Below are positions 53,352 to 62,481 of a stretch of DNA of 64,000 nucleotides, piece by piece; position 1 is the first letter of the stretch; each line of letters starts with the position of its first letter. The DNA is from Brevibacterium zhoupengii (GTDB lineage: Bacteria; Actinomycetota; Actinomycetes; Actinomycetales; Brevibacteriaceae): assembly GCF_021117425.1 (NCBI RefSeq), contig NZ_CP088298.1, positions 3,596,001 through 3,660,000 on the forward strand, in the 5' to 3' direction. A model generated the notes under the pieces. That model was not told the origin of the DNA. It did not search any database and saw only the letters and a list, made by a program, of their open reading frames with translations. The position numbers were made by a program, and so were the translations under genes.

Positions 53352-54920
53352 ATGTCTTCCACCAAAGCACCCCAGAGGGAGGTCTTCGCCACCCGCGGCG
53401 CGTTCATCTTCGCAGCCATCGGCTCGGCAGTCGGCCTCGGCAACATCTGGCGCTTCCCGTACATCACTTACGACAACGGCGGCGGCGCCTTCATCATCCC
53501 TTACCTCGTCGCACTTCTGACAGCCGGCATTCCGCTGCTGTTCTTCGACTACGCGATGGGCCACCGCTCACGCGGCTCAGCCCCGTTGGCCTTCCGGATG
53601 GCGTCGAAGGTCGCCGAGCCCATCGGCTGGTTCCAGACCGGTGTGGCCTTCTTCATCGGCATCTACTACGCGGCCATCATCGGCTGGGCCGGCTGCTATA
53701 TGTTCTTCTCGCTCAATCAGGCGTGGGGCGATGACGCCACCGGGTTCTTCACCGAGACGTTCCTCCATGCCAGTGACCCGGGCATCTCGTTCGAGTTCGT
53801 CCCCGGGATCCTCATTCCGATCGTCCTCGTGTGGATCGCCACGCTGGGAATCCTTCTGGCAGGCGTGCAGAACGGCATCGCGCGGTTCTCGAAGATCTTC
53901 ATCCCGCTGCTGGTCGTCCTGTTCCTCGCGCTCGTCGTGCGGGCGCTGTTCCTGCCGGGCGCCTTCGACGGCATCGACGCCCTGTTCACCCCGGACTTCG
54001 CGGCACTGACAGATCCGGCAGTATGGATCGCGGCATACGGGCAGATCTTCTTCTCGCTGTCGATCGCCTTCGGCATCATGATCACCTACGCCTCCTACCT
54101 GAAGAAGAAGACGAACCTGACCGGTGCCGGGCTCGTCGTCGGCTTCTCGAACTCGGCGTTCGAGATCCTCGCCGGAATCGGTGTCTTCGCCGCTCTGGGC
54201 TTCATGGCCGCGGCACAGGGCACGCAGGTCTCCGAGGTCGCCGACAGCGGCATCGGACTCGCGTTCATGGCGTTCCCGACACTGATCTCGGAGATGCCCG
54301 GAGGTGCGCTGTTCGGCTTCGCCTTCTTCGCCTGCCTCGTGTTCGCCGGACTGACGTCGATAATCTCCATCGTGCAGGTCCCGATCCAGGCTGTGCGCGA
54401 GAAGTTCGGCCTCGGCGACAAGGCATCGACCTGGCTCGTCGGCGGAATCATGGCGGTCATCTCGATCCTGCTCATGCCCACCGTCACCGGCCTCTACGTC
54501 CTCGACACGATCGATGCCTGGGCCAACAACATCGGCATCGTCGGCGGTGCCGTCGTCGCGCTCATCTCCATCGGCTGGATCGCCCGCAGGCTGCCTGTCC
54601 TGCGTGATCACCTCAACGCGATCTCGAGCTTCAAGGTGGGCTGGTTCTGGATGATCATCCTCGGCGGTCTCACGACCATCGTGCTCATCTACATGCTCAT
54701 CACGCAGATCATCACCTATTCGACCGAGGGCTACGAAGAGTACCCGGCCGTACTGACCGGCACCTTCGGCTGGGGCATGATCGGACTGCTGATCATCGCC
54801 TCGATCGTCCTGACTCTGATCAAATGGCCCCAGAAGACGCTCGATGCTGCTGAAGCGGCCGTCGCGGATTCTGTGGCCGAAGAGAATCGCAGAAACATCA
54901 CTCACGGAGGAGAAAACTGA
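53352..54920 (+). CDS. Sodium-dependent NSS-family transporter (MetP-like methionine/alanine importer)
   Basis: A 522-residue member of the neurotransmitter:sodium symporter family with about 12 membrane helices. Helix 1 AAIGSAVGLGNIWRFPY holds the Na+ and substrate site, and DYAMGHRSRGSAP follows helix 2. With the MetS small subunit encoded next, it matches the Corynebacterium MetPS methionine (and alanine) importer. The start at 53352 has AAAGGA 5-10 nt upstream. The stop overlaps the metS ATG by one base (TGATG). A possible structured leader lies upstream. Confidence 0.9.
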   Translation: MSSTKAPQREVFATRGAFIFAAIGSAVGLGNIWRFPYITYDNGGGAFIIPYLVALLTAGIPLLFFDYAMGHRSRGSAPLAFRMASKVAEPIGWFQTGVAFFIGIYYAAIIGWAGCYMFFSLNQAWGDDATGFFTETFLHASDPGISFEFVPGILIPIVLVWIATLGILLAGVQNGIARFSKIFIPLLVVLFLALVVRALFLPGAFDGIDALFTPDFAALTDPAVWIAAYGQIFFSLSIAFGIMITYASYLKKKTNLTGAGLVVGFSNSAFEILAGIGVFAALGFMAAAQGTQVSEVADSGIGLAFMAFPTLISEMPGGALFGFAFFACLVFAGLTSIISIVQVPIQAVREKFGLGDKASTWLVGGIMAVISILLMPTVTGLYVLDTIDAWANNIGIVGGAVVALISIGWIARRLPVLRDHLNAISSFKVGWFWMIILGGLTTIVLIYMLITQIITYSTEGYEEYPAVLTGTFGWGMIGLLIIASIVLTLIKWPQKTLDAAEAAVADSVAEENRRNITHGGEN

Positions 54921-55024
54921 TGGGCACCTCAGCAATCATCATGATGGTCATTGCCATGGTCACCGTGTGGGGCGGCCTCGGCGCCGCGATCATGCACCTG
55001 CGCAAGCACCCGGACGAGGAGTGA
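54920..55024 (+). CDS. metS: MetS-family small subunit of the NSS transporter
   Basis: A 34-residue single-helix membrane protein (MGTSAIIMMVIAMVTVWGG, then a basic end and KHPDEE). This matches the MetS family of tiny subunits required with MetP for methionine/alanine uptake in Corynebacterium. Its ATG shares one base with the stop of the transporter gene, and GGAGGAG precedes it, giving strict coupling. It is too short for usual gene-finding cut-offs. Confidence 0.9.
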   Translation: MGTSAIIMMVIAMVTVWGGLGAAIMHLRKHPDEE

Positions 55025-55069
55025 GCACGGCCAAAGGGCAGTGATCTCACACTGACGATCCGATAGCAC

Positions 55070-55115
55070 GGAGGCGGTTCGACACCTGATTTCAGGGGTC
55101 GAACCGCCTCCTTTG
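55070..55115 (+). terminator. Terminator after metS
   Basis: A 20-bp stem with one mismatch (55070-55089 with 55092-55111), then tttgc. It ends the importer operon. Confidence 0.85.
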
Positions 55116-55269
55116 CTCTGCCTTCCTGCGGACCGGAATTCTCATTCGGTGAGCGCACTGGTCGTGAGCGCCATGCCTGGTTAGGGTGGGGGCTGTACGA
55201 ACTCATCGTCGGGCGAACTCAGCCGTTGACAACGCATTGAGCACAACGCCCAGAGCACTAGGAGACGCA

Positions 55270-56361
55270 ATGCCACAGACTGTCAAAGGTGTCATCTCCC
55301 GTAGCAAGGGGGCGCCGGTCGAACTCACCGACATCGTCATCCCCGATCCGGGTCCGGGCGAGGTCATCGTCGATGTGAAGTCGTGCGGCGTCTGCCACAC
55401 GGACTTCCACTATCGTGAGGGCGGAATCAGCGACGACTACCCGTTCCTGCTCGGCCACGAATCAGCCGGCACCGTCTCAGAAATCGGTGAAGGAGTCACC
55501 GACGTCGAGGTGGGCGACTTCGTCATCCTCAACTGGCGTGCCATCTGCGGCGAGTGCCGGGCCTGCAAGCGCGGGGAACCCTGGTACTGCTTCGACACCC
55601 ACAACGCCTCCCAGAAGATGACGCTGCCCGACGGCACCGAGCTCGAAGCCGCTCTGGGCATCGGCTCCTTCGCAGAGAAGACCCTGGTCGCGGCCGGACA
55701 GTGCACGAAGGTCCCCGAAGCCGACCCTGCAGTCGTGGGTCTGCTGGGCTGCGGCGTCATGGCCGGAATCGGTGCCGCCATCAACACGGGAGAGGTCACC
55801 CGCGGCAAGTCCGTGGCCGTCATCGGCTGCGGCGGCGTCGGCTGCTCGGCCATCGCCGGTTCTGCGCTGGCCGGTGCCGGCACGATCATCGCCCTCGACC
55901 TCGATGACACGAAGCTCGAGTGGGCCAAGGATCTCGGTGCCACACACACGGTCAACACCCGCGGCAAGAGCGAGGACGAGGTCGTGCAGGCGATCCAGGA
56001 CCTCACCGGCGGCTTCGGCGTCGATGTCGCCATCGACGCTGTCGGTCGCCCCGAAACCTGGCGTCAGGCCTTCTACGGTCGCGATCTCGCGGGCACTGTG
56101 GTGCTTGTGGGCGTGCCGACTCCGGAGATGGAGCTCAGCGTGCCGCTGCTCGACGTCTTCGGCCGAGGCGGCCGCCTGAAGTCCTCCTGGTACGGCGACT
56201 GCCTGCCTGAGCGAGACTTCCCGATGCTCGTCGACCTGTATCAGCAGGGCCGCGTGCCCTTGGAGAAATTCGTGTCCGAACGCATCGGACTCGGCGACGT
56301 CGAGGAGGCATTCGAGAAAATGAGTCAAGGCAAGGTACTGCGATCGGTGGTGGAATTCTGA
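55270..56361 (+). CDS. mscR: S-(hydroxymethyl)mycothiol dehydrogenase (mycothiol-dependent formaldehyde dehydrogenase)
   Basis: A 363-residue zinc-dependent medium-chain alcohol dehydrogenase. Catalytic zinc site: [13 protein letters not shown] and GHESAG; structural zinc: [18 protein letters not shown] loop [12 protein letters not shown]. Best fit is the mycothiol-dependent formaldehyde dehydrogenase (MscR/AdhE2) of mycobacteria, which oxidises S-hydroxymethyl-mycothiol and also reduces S-nitrosomycothiol. The pair with a downstream MBL-fold hydrolase is the same as in M. tuberculosis. The start at 55270 has GGAGA upstream; the longer frame from 55186 is not supported. Its TGA overlaps the next ATG. 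Confidence 0.93.
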   Translation: MPQTVKGVISRSKGAPVELTDIVIPDPGPGEVIVDVKSCGVCHTDFHYREGGISDDYPFLLGHESAGTVSEIGEGVTDVEVGDFVILNWRAICGECRACKRGEPWYCFDTHNASQKMTLPDGTELEAALGIGSFAEKTLVAAGQCTKVPEADPAVVGLLGCGVMAGIGAAINTGEVTRGKSVAVIGCGGVGCSAIAGSALAGAGTIIALDLDDTKLEWAKDLGATHTVNTRGKSEDEVVQAIQDLTGGFGVDVAIDAVGRPETWRQAFYGRDLAGTVVLVGVPTPEMELSVPLLDVFGRGGRLKSSWYGDCLPERDFPMLVDLYQQGRVPLEKFVSERIGLGDVEEAFEKMSQGKVLRSVVEF

Positions 56362-57032
56362 TGACGGCAATCGAACATCTGGTCACGTCCGGAACGTTCT
56401 CGCTCGACGGCGGAACCTGGGATGTCGACAACAACGTCTGGATCATCGGCGACGACTCCGAAGTCATCGTCATCGATCCCGCTCACGACGTCAACGCCAT
56501 CGCGGAGAAGGTCGGAGCGCGAGAGGTCAAAGCGATCCTGCTCACCCACGGTCACGATGACCATGTGGGAGTCGTCCGCGACTTCGCTCATCGTGTGGGC
56601 AACCCGCCAGTCCACCTCAATCCCGAGGACCATATCCTCTGGGACATGACCTACGAGGGCTACCGGCCCGATGCGGAGATCACCCACGGCGACACCTGGC
56701 ACGTCGCTGGGGTCAGGATCAAGGCACTGCACACGCCGGGCCACTCCCCCGGTTCGACCTGCTTCTTCATCGAAACAGGGCTGCCGATCCCCGCCTCGGC
56801 GGGTGCCGGCAGTGCCGTCGGGCCTGTTCTCTTCTCCGGAGACACCCTGTTCAACGGAGGCCCGGGAGCCACCGGGCGTTCCCATTCGAGCTTCGACACG
56901 ATCATCGCCTCGATCAGGGACGTCCTGTTCAAGCTCCCCGACGCCACCATCGTCCTCACCGGACATGGTGAGCCGACCTCGATCGGCGCCGAAGCACCGT
57001 CCTTGGAAGAATGGGTCAAACGCGGAGAGTGA
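56361..57032 (+). CDS. MBL-fold metallo-hydrolase coupled to mscR
   Basis: A 223-residue metallo-beta-lactamase-fold enzyme: metal motif THGHDDHVG (HxHxDH), a second His in HTPGHSPGS, and FSGDTLF with the bridging Asp, of the glyoxalase-II-like type. It overlaps the formaldehyde dehydrogenase stop by one base. By position it may hydrolyse S-formylmycothiol to formate and mycothiol, completing formaldehyde detoxification; this is inference from gene order and not shown for this protein. Ends before a strong terminator. Confidence 0.9.
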   Translation: MTAIEHLVTSGTFSLDGGTWDVDNNVWIIGDDSEVIVIDPAHDVNAIAEKVGAREVKAILLTHGHDDHVGVVRDFAHRVGNPPVHLNPEDHILWDMTYEGYRPDAEITHGDTWHVAGVRIKALHTPGHSPGSTCFFIETGLPIPASAGAGSAVGPVLFSGDTLFNGGPGATGRSHSSFDTIIASIRDVLFKLPDATIVLTGHGEPTSIGAEAPSLEEWVKRGE

Positions 57033-57081
57033 GAGCCTCAACCCTCTGATTCGCCGAGGTGGCGCTTGAGTCTCCCGGTGG

Positions 57082-57119
57082 GAGATGCCGTGGTCGCAAT
57101 TCTGCGACCACGGCATCTC
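57082..57119 (+). terminator. Terminator after the mscR operon
   Basis: A perfect 17-bp stem (57082-57098 with 57103-57119) and attc loop; a T follows, but no run of T. Confidence 0.75.
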
Positions 57120-57150
57120 TACGTTTGGGGTCGGAGGTTAGAATCATCTG

Positions 57151-58563
57151 GTGCCTGAATCTCAATCACCGCTTTCGCCCGAACCCGCAGACCCATCATC
57201 AGCAGCACCGACGCCTGATGTCGCGGGAGGCGGGGCCGGCCTCAAAGTCGGAATGAAGCCGCGCCATCTGGTCATGATGAGCCTCGGATCGGCGATCGGA
57301 GCCGGCCTCTTCGTCGGTTCCGGTGCTGGTGTCCAGGCCGCAGGACCAGCCGTCCTCATCTCCTATGTGGTCGCCGGACTCATCGTCATCTTCGTCATGC
57401 GCGCCCTCGGCGAGCTGGTGGCCGCTGATCCGAACCCGGGGGCATTCTCCCACTACGCGGGCCGAGCCATGGGACCTGCCGCCGCATTCGCCGTCGGCGC
57501 ACTGTGGTGGGTCCAACTCTGTCTCGTCGTCGCAGCCGAGGCCACGGCCGCAGCGCAGATTGCGGCCAGCTATGTGCCGTCGATTCCGCAATGGGTCATC
57601 GCCCTGGCCATCATGGTCATCTTCACCGCAATCAACCTCACCACCTCGGGCAGCTTCGGGGAATTCGAGTTCTGGTTCTCCCTCATCAAGGTCGCCTTCG
57701 TGACCCTGTTCCTCGTCCTCGGTGCCGCGTACCTCTTCGGCTGGACGCCTGCAGAACCACCGACAGCGGTCTTCACCGACGGCTTCATGCCCACGGGTCT
57801 CCCGGGAGTCGCGGCAGGACTCCTCGTCGTGGCCTTCGCCTTCGGCGGCATCGAGATCGTGGCAGTCGCCGCGGCCGAGACCGCGAACCCGCGCCGCAGC
57901 GTGACTCAGGCGATCAAGACCATCGTGTGGCGCATCCTGTTCCTCTACATCGGTTCCGTGGCGATCATCGTCCTGGTCCTCGACTGGAAGGACGAGCGGC
58001 TGAGCGAGTCGCCGTTCGTCGCCGTGCTCGACACCGCCGGGCTCCCCTTCTTCGCATCGCTCCTGGCTGCGGTCATCGTCATCGCGCTGCTGTCGTCGAT
58101 GAACGCGAACATCTACGGCGCATCCAGGATGGCCTTCTCCATGTCCGAGCGGAAGATGCTGCCGGCAGGTCTGAGCCGTACGACCAAACGCGGTGTGCCG
58201 CTGGCCGCGGTGCTGGCCACCTCGGCGTTCGGTTTCGTGGCAGTGGGACTCAACTACTTCTGGGCCGCCGAGGTGCTCGGGGTGCTGCTCAACATCGTCG
58301 GGTCCACGCTCATCGTCACCTGGGTCGCGACCCTGGTCTCCCAGATCATCATCCGCCGCCGGGCCGAGGCCGCAGGCCAGGAGCTGCCGTTGAAGATGTG
58401 GCTCTTCCCCTGGCTGTCCTATGCGACGCTGGCAGGCATCGCCGTGATCATCATCCTCGGTCTGACCGTGGAGTCCGTGCGCATCCAGATACTGGGCACC
58501 TTGGTCTTCACCGCGGCGCTCTACGGCATCGGCTACCTGGTCACGCGCAAGCGCAGGGCCTGA
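57151..58563 (+). CDS. Amino acid permease (AAT/APC family)
   Basis: A 470-residue transporter with 12 predicted helices. The helix 1 sequence MMSLGSAIGAGLFVGSGAGV and helix 6 region FAFGGIEIVAVAAAETANPRRSV are typical of the AAT group, the proton-coupled importers of amino acids such as GABA, proline or aromatic residues. The start is GTG at 57151 with TAGAAT ending 6 nt before it, so the mRNA is leaderless. Its 3' end overlaps the convergent ketopantoate-reductase-like gene by 31 bp. Confidence 0.92.
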   Translation: MPESQSPLSPEPADPSSAAPTPDVAGGGAGLKVGMKPRHLVMMSLGSAIGAGLFVGSGAGVQAAGPAVLISYVVAGLIVIFVMRALGELVAADPNPGAFSHYAGRAMGPAAAFAVGALWWVQLCLVVAAEATAAAQIAASYVPSIPQWVIALAIMVIFTAINLTTSGSFGEFEFWFSLIKVAFVTLFLVLGAAYLFGWTPAEPPTAVFTDGFMPTGLPGVAAGLLVVAFAFGGIEIVAVAAAETANPRRSVTQAIKTIVWRILFLYIGSVAIIVLVLDWKDERLSESPFVAVLDTAGLPFFASLLAAVIVIALLSSMNANIYGASRMAFSMSERKMLPAGLSRTTKRGVPLAAVLATSAFGFVAVGLNYFWAAEVLGVLLNIVGSTLIVTWVATLVSQIIIRRRAEAAGQELPLKMWLFPWLSYATLAGIAVIIILGLTVESVRIQILGTLVFTAALYGIGYLVTRKRRA

Positions 58564-59537
58564 ATCAGTTCCCTCAGCGCGGGACCCGCGTCTCGTCCGG
58601 GGTTTCGCTGCGCGTCCCGTCCTGGTGCACGTCGGGTCAGCTGTCTGACCCACCCCTCGAGCATGTCGAGGGTCTGCCCCTCATGGCGGGCGAAATGTCG
58701 GCCCGCATACTCGCCGACGTCGATGGGGACGAGGAGTTCCAATGCGTCGAGGACGAGTCCGGCACCCCAAGGCATCTCCGGTGGACGAACACCGGAGACG
58801 GCGTACACAGCCTCGGCGGAGGCCTGAGCGGGCCGTCGCAGATGCGTTCTCAGATCCGTCCAGCTGCCCTCGCGAACACTCAGCTCCGCGACGTAGGGGA
58901 TGAAGACTGCTGGTGGAGCGGAGACCAGAGCGGCTGGAACGCCGACGATGAGGCCACCGCCGAGTCCGTGCCGGAGGCGCCGCACAGGTTCCCGACGGCC
59001 GCTGGCCATGAACACCGGCATTCCCAGCGGCTGCCAGTAGCGGACCGTGCGTTCAGCTGTCCGCTCCGACAGGAGTGCAGGCGAGAAGACGAGGATCTCG
59101 GAGCCGGGGAACATCGACGCCGCAATGTCTCGGTCGCCGTCGACCTGGCTGGTGATCGCAATGGTGCTCGGACGAAGCACAGAGATGGAGGCCGCAACCG
59201 ATTCATCGAGGTCCCCAGGCCGTGTGGTGAGCACAAGGAGATCCCACGATTCTTCACTCACCGTGGCCCAATCGACCACGGGCACCCGGCGTACCGCCCC
59301 TCGCCCATTGGAGCGCACTCGGCGCGGGTATGCGACGTCTCGCGGGGGCACAGTGCCTCGTGGGCGCACGGTGTCTCGCGGGGGCACAGTATCTCGCGAG
59401 CGCACGGTGGTTGGAGAGTTCAGGGTTTCAGAACCCGCATTCGTCGAGCGGGAGACCACGACAGTTTCGTGACGTTGGCCGAACAGTGCTGCGGCTGCGA
59501 TGCCGATCGCCCCGGCACCTTGGAACACGATCTTCAT
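58533..59537 (-). CDS. Ketopantoate reductase-like (ApbA/PanE N-terminal domain) oxidoreductase
   Basis: A 334-residue protein. The Rossmann start KIVFQGAGAIGIAAAALFG and LVLTTRPGDLDES follow the ApbA/PanE pattern of NADPH binding. The C-terminal domain is poorly conserved and the expected catalytic Lys/Asn/Ser set is not clear, so activity on ketopantoate is doubtful. Residues about 42-68 are a short in-frame tandem repeat (RDTVPP/RGTVPP) encoded by a minisatellite at 59335-59410. It converges on the permease gene with a 31-bp overlap and lies 7 nt after the ispF stop. Confidence 0.68.
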   Translation of the reverse strand: MKIVFQGAGAIGIAAAALFGQRHETVVVSRSTNAGSETLNSPTTVRSRDTVPPRDTVRPRGTVPPRDVAYPRRVRSNGRGAVRRVPVVDWATVSEESWDLLVLTTRPGDLDESVAASISVLRPSTIAITSQVDGDRDIAASMFPGSEILVFSPALLSERTAERTVRYWQPLGMPVFMASGRREPVRRLRHGLGGGLIVGVPAALVSAPPAVFIPYVAELSVREGSWTDLRTHLRRPAQASAEAVYAVSGVRPPEMPWGAGLVLDALELLVPIDVGEYAGRHFARHEGQTLDMLEGWVRQLTRRAPGRDAQRNPGRDAGPALRELIQALRLRVTR

Positions 59538-59544
59538 GCCGTGC

Positions 59545-60075
59545 TCACTGTTGCGTTGGTGCCGGTTCGGATGCCACCGTCTCGCTTCTGTCAGCAGGGT
59601 AGACGAGCGCGTTCGCGATGGCTGCGACCCCTTCGCCTCTGCCTGTCAGGCCGAGTGCATCGGTCGTTGTCCCGGACACTGACACTTCGGCACCAGCTGC
59701 TGCCGACAGTGCTCGCTGAGCATCATCACGCCTGGTGCCGATCTTCGGTCTGTTGCCGATGACCTGGACGGAGACATTGCCAATCTCGAAGCCCGCCGCG
59801 CGAACCTGACGTGCAGCCTCGGCGAGGAGGGTGACCCCGGAGGAACCAGCGAATTCAGGCCGATCGACTCCGAAGTGCAGCCCCAGGTCACCGATACCTG
59901 CAGCCGAGAACAACGCGTCACAGCACGCATGCGCGGCGACATCGGAATCGGAGTGGCCCTCGAGCCCACGTCCGCCCGGCCAATGCAGTCCCGCGACCCA
60001 GAGCTCACGCGCCGGATCCTCGGAGTAGGCGTGCACGTCCACACCGATACCGGTACGCGGAATCACCATAGTCAT
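59545..60075 (-). CDS. ispF: 2-C-methyl-D-erythritol 2,4-cyclodiphosphate synthase
   Basis: A 176-residue enzyme of the MEP isoprenoid pathway. Seen: [12 protein letters not shown] (metal ligands Asp and His), [18 protein letters not shown] (the HSDGDV-type substrate loop; here HSDSDV), IGDLGLHFG, and the C-terminal [19 protein letters not shown]. It cyclises the IspE product. It overlaps the 3' end of ispD (4 nt), in the order carD-ispD-ispF that is common in actinobacteria. Confidence 0.97.
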   Translation of the reverse strand: MTMVIPRTGIGVDVHAYSEDPARELWVAGLHWPGGRGLEGHSDSDVAAHACCDALFSAAGIGDLGLHFGVDRPEFAGSSGVTLLAEAARQVRAAGFEIGNVSVQVIGNRPKIGTRRDDAQRALSAAAGAEVSVSGTTTDALGLTGRGEGVAAIANALVYPADRSETVASEPAPTQQ

Positions 60076-60953
60076 CGTCGCTGTCCTCTTTCGTTCAGTG
60101 TGCTGCCTGCTGCGCCGCGATTCGCGGCGCCGCTGATCTGTTCATCGCGCATCTTTGCGATGTGCTCGCCGAGCACGAGGTCGAGCGGGTAAGTGATCTT
60201 CAATGCTTCCTCGTCACCGTCAACTGAGATGACATCGACGCCGAGGCGCTCAACGAGTCCAGCATCGTCCGTGGCAGTCAGTGCCCCAGGGCCTGCAGTG
60301 GCCAGGTCGTCTTCGTACTTCTCGTGTGCTCGGCGCAGGCTGGATGCGGCAAAGCCCTGTGGTGTTTGAACCCTGCGCAGTCGTGAACGGTCGAGATCAC
60401 CGTGGAGGACCTCAACGGTTGGTAAGTTCTGGTCGACTTCGGCTCCGGAATCGACCACAACTTGCCAACCGTTGGCTTCTGCCGGACGGTTCTCTGCGCG
60501 GCGAACGGTGTCGGTCATCGGCAGGACCGGGACGACCGCCTCGGCGCCGGCGCGGACAGCTGCGACCACACGCCGGAAGACCTCGGGTGGGGTCAGCGCA
60601 CGGGCAGCGTCGTGGACAAGAACGACATCAGCGCCACCAGCGTATTTCAAGGCTAATTGCACAGATTCGATTCGATCATTTCCACCTGCTACAACTGTGA
60701 TTGAAATGTCAGAATGCTCAGTTCCGGAATCTGTCTGCATCGATTCTGCAATGGAAGTGATTTCACTGCGAGCACGCATTAAAAACTCCTCGGGAGCAGC
60801 AACCACAATTGTGGAAGCAACTCCCGAGGAGATGATCGCCTCAAGACTGCGAACCAAAAGGCTCTTCCCGTTCAGCTGAACGAGGGCCTTCGGGTCTGCA
60901 CTGCCCAAGCGTGATCCCGACCCTGCGGCCGGAACGATGACGCAGGTACTCAG
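60072..60953 (-). CDS. ispD: 2-C-methyl-D-erythritol 4-phosphate cytidylyltransferase, probable CTG start
   Basis: A 293-residue cytidylyltransferase of the MEP pathway. The nucleotide loop [13 protein letters not shown] and PKALVQLNG are at the N-terminus, then [24 protein letters not shown] and RVQTPQGFA. The only ATG/GTG/TTG near the start in frame (TTG at 60908) lies after the essential PAAGSGSR loop, so translation must begin upstream. The in-frame CTG at 60951-60953 overlaps the carD stop as CTGA, giving a full-length enzyme; no upstream in-frame start is visible. A CTG start is thus inferred. Its stop overlaps ispF (ATGA). Confidence 0.9.
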   Translation of the reverse strand: MSTCVIVPAAGSGSRLGSADPKALVQLNGKSLLVRSLEAIISSGVASTIVVAAPEEFLMRARSEITSIAESMQTDSGTEHSDISITVVAGGNDRIESVQLALKYAGGADVVLVHDAARALTPPEVFRRVVAAVRAGAEAVVPVLPMTDTVRRAENRPAEANGWQVVVDSGAEVDQNLPTVEVLHGDLDRSRLRRVQTPQGFAASSLRRAHEKYEDDLATAGPGALTATDDAGLVERLGVDVISVDGDEEALKITYPLDLVLGEHIAKMRDEQISGAANRGAAGSTLNERGQRR

Positions 60954-61432
60954 GACGCGAGCACTTCGTCCAGAATGGCCTCGGCCTCGGATTCCTCTTT
61001 CTTCTCGGCCAATGCGAGTTCGGAAACGAGGATCTGTCGAGCCTTGGACAACATGCGCTTCTCACCGGTCGACAGGCCGCGATCCTGCTCGCGACGCCAC
61101 AGGTCACGAACGACTTCGGCGACCTTGATCACGTCACCGGACTGCAGCTTCTCAAGATTCGCCTTGTAGCGACGAGACCAGTTGGTGGGTTCCTCAACGA
61201 ATTCGGCGCGGAGGACGTTGAAGACCTTCTCGACACCTTCTTCACCGACGACATCTCGCACGCCGACGAGATCGCAGTTTTCCGCGGGAACCTCGATGAC
61301 TAGATCACCATGGGCGACCTGGAGCTTGAGGTACAGTTTCTCCTCACCTTTAATGGTTCGTTTTTTGATATCTTGGATTGTCGCTGCACCGTGATGTGGA
61401 TAGACAACTGTGTCGCCGACCTCGAAACTCAT
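60950..61432 (-). CDS. carD: CarD-family transcription regulator
   Basis: A 160-residue protein. N-terminal RNA-polymerase-interaction domain ([20 protein letters not shown], about 1-55) and C-terminal DNA-binding helical domain with the conserved Trp ([13 protein letters not shown]) and [18 protein letters not shown]. CarD stabilises the open promoter complex at rRNA and many other promoters and is essential in mycobacteria. GAAGAGA is a weak Shine-Dalgarno. Its stop overlaps the probable CTG start of ispD. Confidence 0.97.
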   Translation of the reverse strand: MSFEVGDTVVYPHHGAATIQDIKKRTIKGEEKLYLKLQVAHGDLVIEVPAENCDLVGVRDVVGEEGVEKVFNVLRAEFVEEPTNWSRRYKANLEKLQSGDVIKVAEVVRDLWRREQDRGLSTGEKRMLSKARQILVSELALAEKKEESEAEAILDEVLAS

Positions 61433-61754
61433 ATTCTCTTCAAACCCCTTTCGCGGACCTCCAGTTTACCATGAGGCGCGCCACAGAAATCGTTCAGGGT
61501 AGGGATTCTTCGTGCTAGGCTCCGCTGCGCGCCGTCACGCCCAGCGCCTCATCACGGGCAATGCCGAGAACTCAGGGCAGAAACTATTTCACCTCGGCCC
61601 GGACACTGCCTCCCTCCACGTGCATACTCCGAGTGCCTACTCCACCGTGCGTACTCTCTCCTTCGATCTCACTCGGACGCGTTCCGGGTTCTACGGCCGG
61701 TCAAAAACCGGGTAGTATACAGATTGATCTTGTATTGCCACTTCAAGGAGCAAA
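61433..61754. other. Non-coding region between carD and a divergent lipoprotein gene
   Basis: No gene was found in these 322 bp. It must contain the carD promoter on the minus strand and the lipoprotein promoter on the plus strand; TAGTAT at 61713-61718 is a plausible -10 for the latter. No clear hairpin or dyad was seen. Confidence 0.4.
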
Positions 61755-62339
61755 ATGAAACGGCACAACCGCGCGGCACTCGCAGTTGCCGCACTCGCTC
61801 TCGTCATTCCCGTCAGCGGATGTGCAAGCCTGCTGTCACCTCACCAGACTGCCGAGTATCACTACAACGCCGGTGACGGCGCCTGGGGTTCGGTCGGAGA
61901 CGTCGAGGTTCGCGGAATGATGCTCATCATGGACGAGTCAGGCGAGGGCCCTGCCCAGCTGTTCTACACGCTCATCAACAAGGGCGATTCAACTGCGTCG
62001 GTGTCCATCGACGTCGGCGAGAAGAAGCAGAAGGAGTCGGTCAAGGCCGGCGAGACCTACGTTCAGGACCCAGAGAGCTCGGCGTCGTCGTCATCGAAGC
62101 CGGTCATCGTGGACGGCCTCAAGGCACAGCCCGGCGACCTGGCCGATATCACCGTCACAGTCGGCGACGACGAGAAGACGATCCGGACCCAGGTCCTGTC
62201 GAATTCCCTGCCCTACTACGAACAGTACGTACCGACCGAAAAGCCCTCAGAGTCGCCCAGCGAAGATGCGTCTCAGCCCAATGGCGACGCATCTCAGTCC
62301 GGTGAGCAGAGCGAGTCAGCAGTCGGAGTCAACGGCTGA
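61755..62339 (+). CDS. Secreted lipoprotein, function unknown
   Basis: A 194-residue protein with signal peptide and lipobox (VIPVSGCAS, lipidated Cys near residue 23). The mature part has a beta-rich domain (about 35-155) with VRGMMLIMDESGEGPAQLFYTLINKGDS, reminiscent of PCuAC-like or immunoglobulin-like lipoproteins, and a Ser/Gln/Pro-rich tail. Shine-Dalgarno AAGGAG lies 6 nt upstream. No copper-binding His/Met motif was seen, so a copper role is not supported. It is convergent with regX3. Confidence 0.82.
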   Translation: MKRHNRAALAVAALALVIPVSGCASLLSPHQTAEYHYNAGDGAWGSVGDVEVRGMMLIMDESGEGPAQLFYTLINKGDSTASVSIDVGEKKQKESVKAGETYVQDPESSASSSSKPVIVDGLKAQPGDLADITVTVGDDEKTIRTQVLSNSLPYYEQYVPTEKPSESPSEDASQPNGDASQSGEQSESAVGVNG

Positions 62340-62356
62340 GCACAGCCGCACGAGAG

Positions 62357-62408
62357 CTGACAGTCAAGAAGGAGCCGCCCACATGGGCGGCTCCTTCTTG
62401 ACTGTCAG
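62357..62408. terminator. Terminator between the lipoprotein gene and regX3
   Basis: A perfect 24-bp stem (62357-62380 with 62385-62408) and acat loop lie between convergent genes; the right arm contains CCTTCTT. It probably works for both strands. Confidence 0.82.
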
Positions 62409-62469
62409 GTGACTCTGCGCGAGTGGCCGGTTACTCTGAGGGTGGCCGGTGACTCTGTGGGCGGTCAGA
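62408..62469. repeat. Three-copy short tandem repeat before the regX3 stop
   Basis: GGTGACTCTG or GGTTACTCTG begins three copies at 62408, 62429 and 62448, with a period of 21 then 19 bp, each followed by a GGCC/GGTC-containing end. It lies in the gap between the terminator and the regX3 stop. Confidence 0.5.
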
Positions 62470-62481
62470 CGCCTCGAGTGA

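Noticed and set aside
57504..59762. 752-residue open frame across the permease and ketopantoate-reductase-like genes
   Set aside because: Arg/His-rich shadow of two real genes in other frames; it has no domains and no ribosome-binding site.
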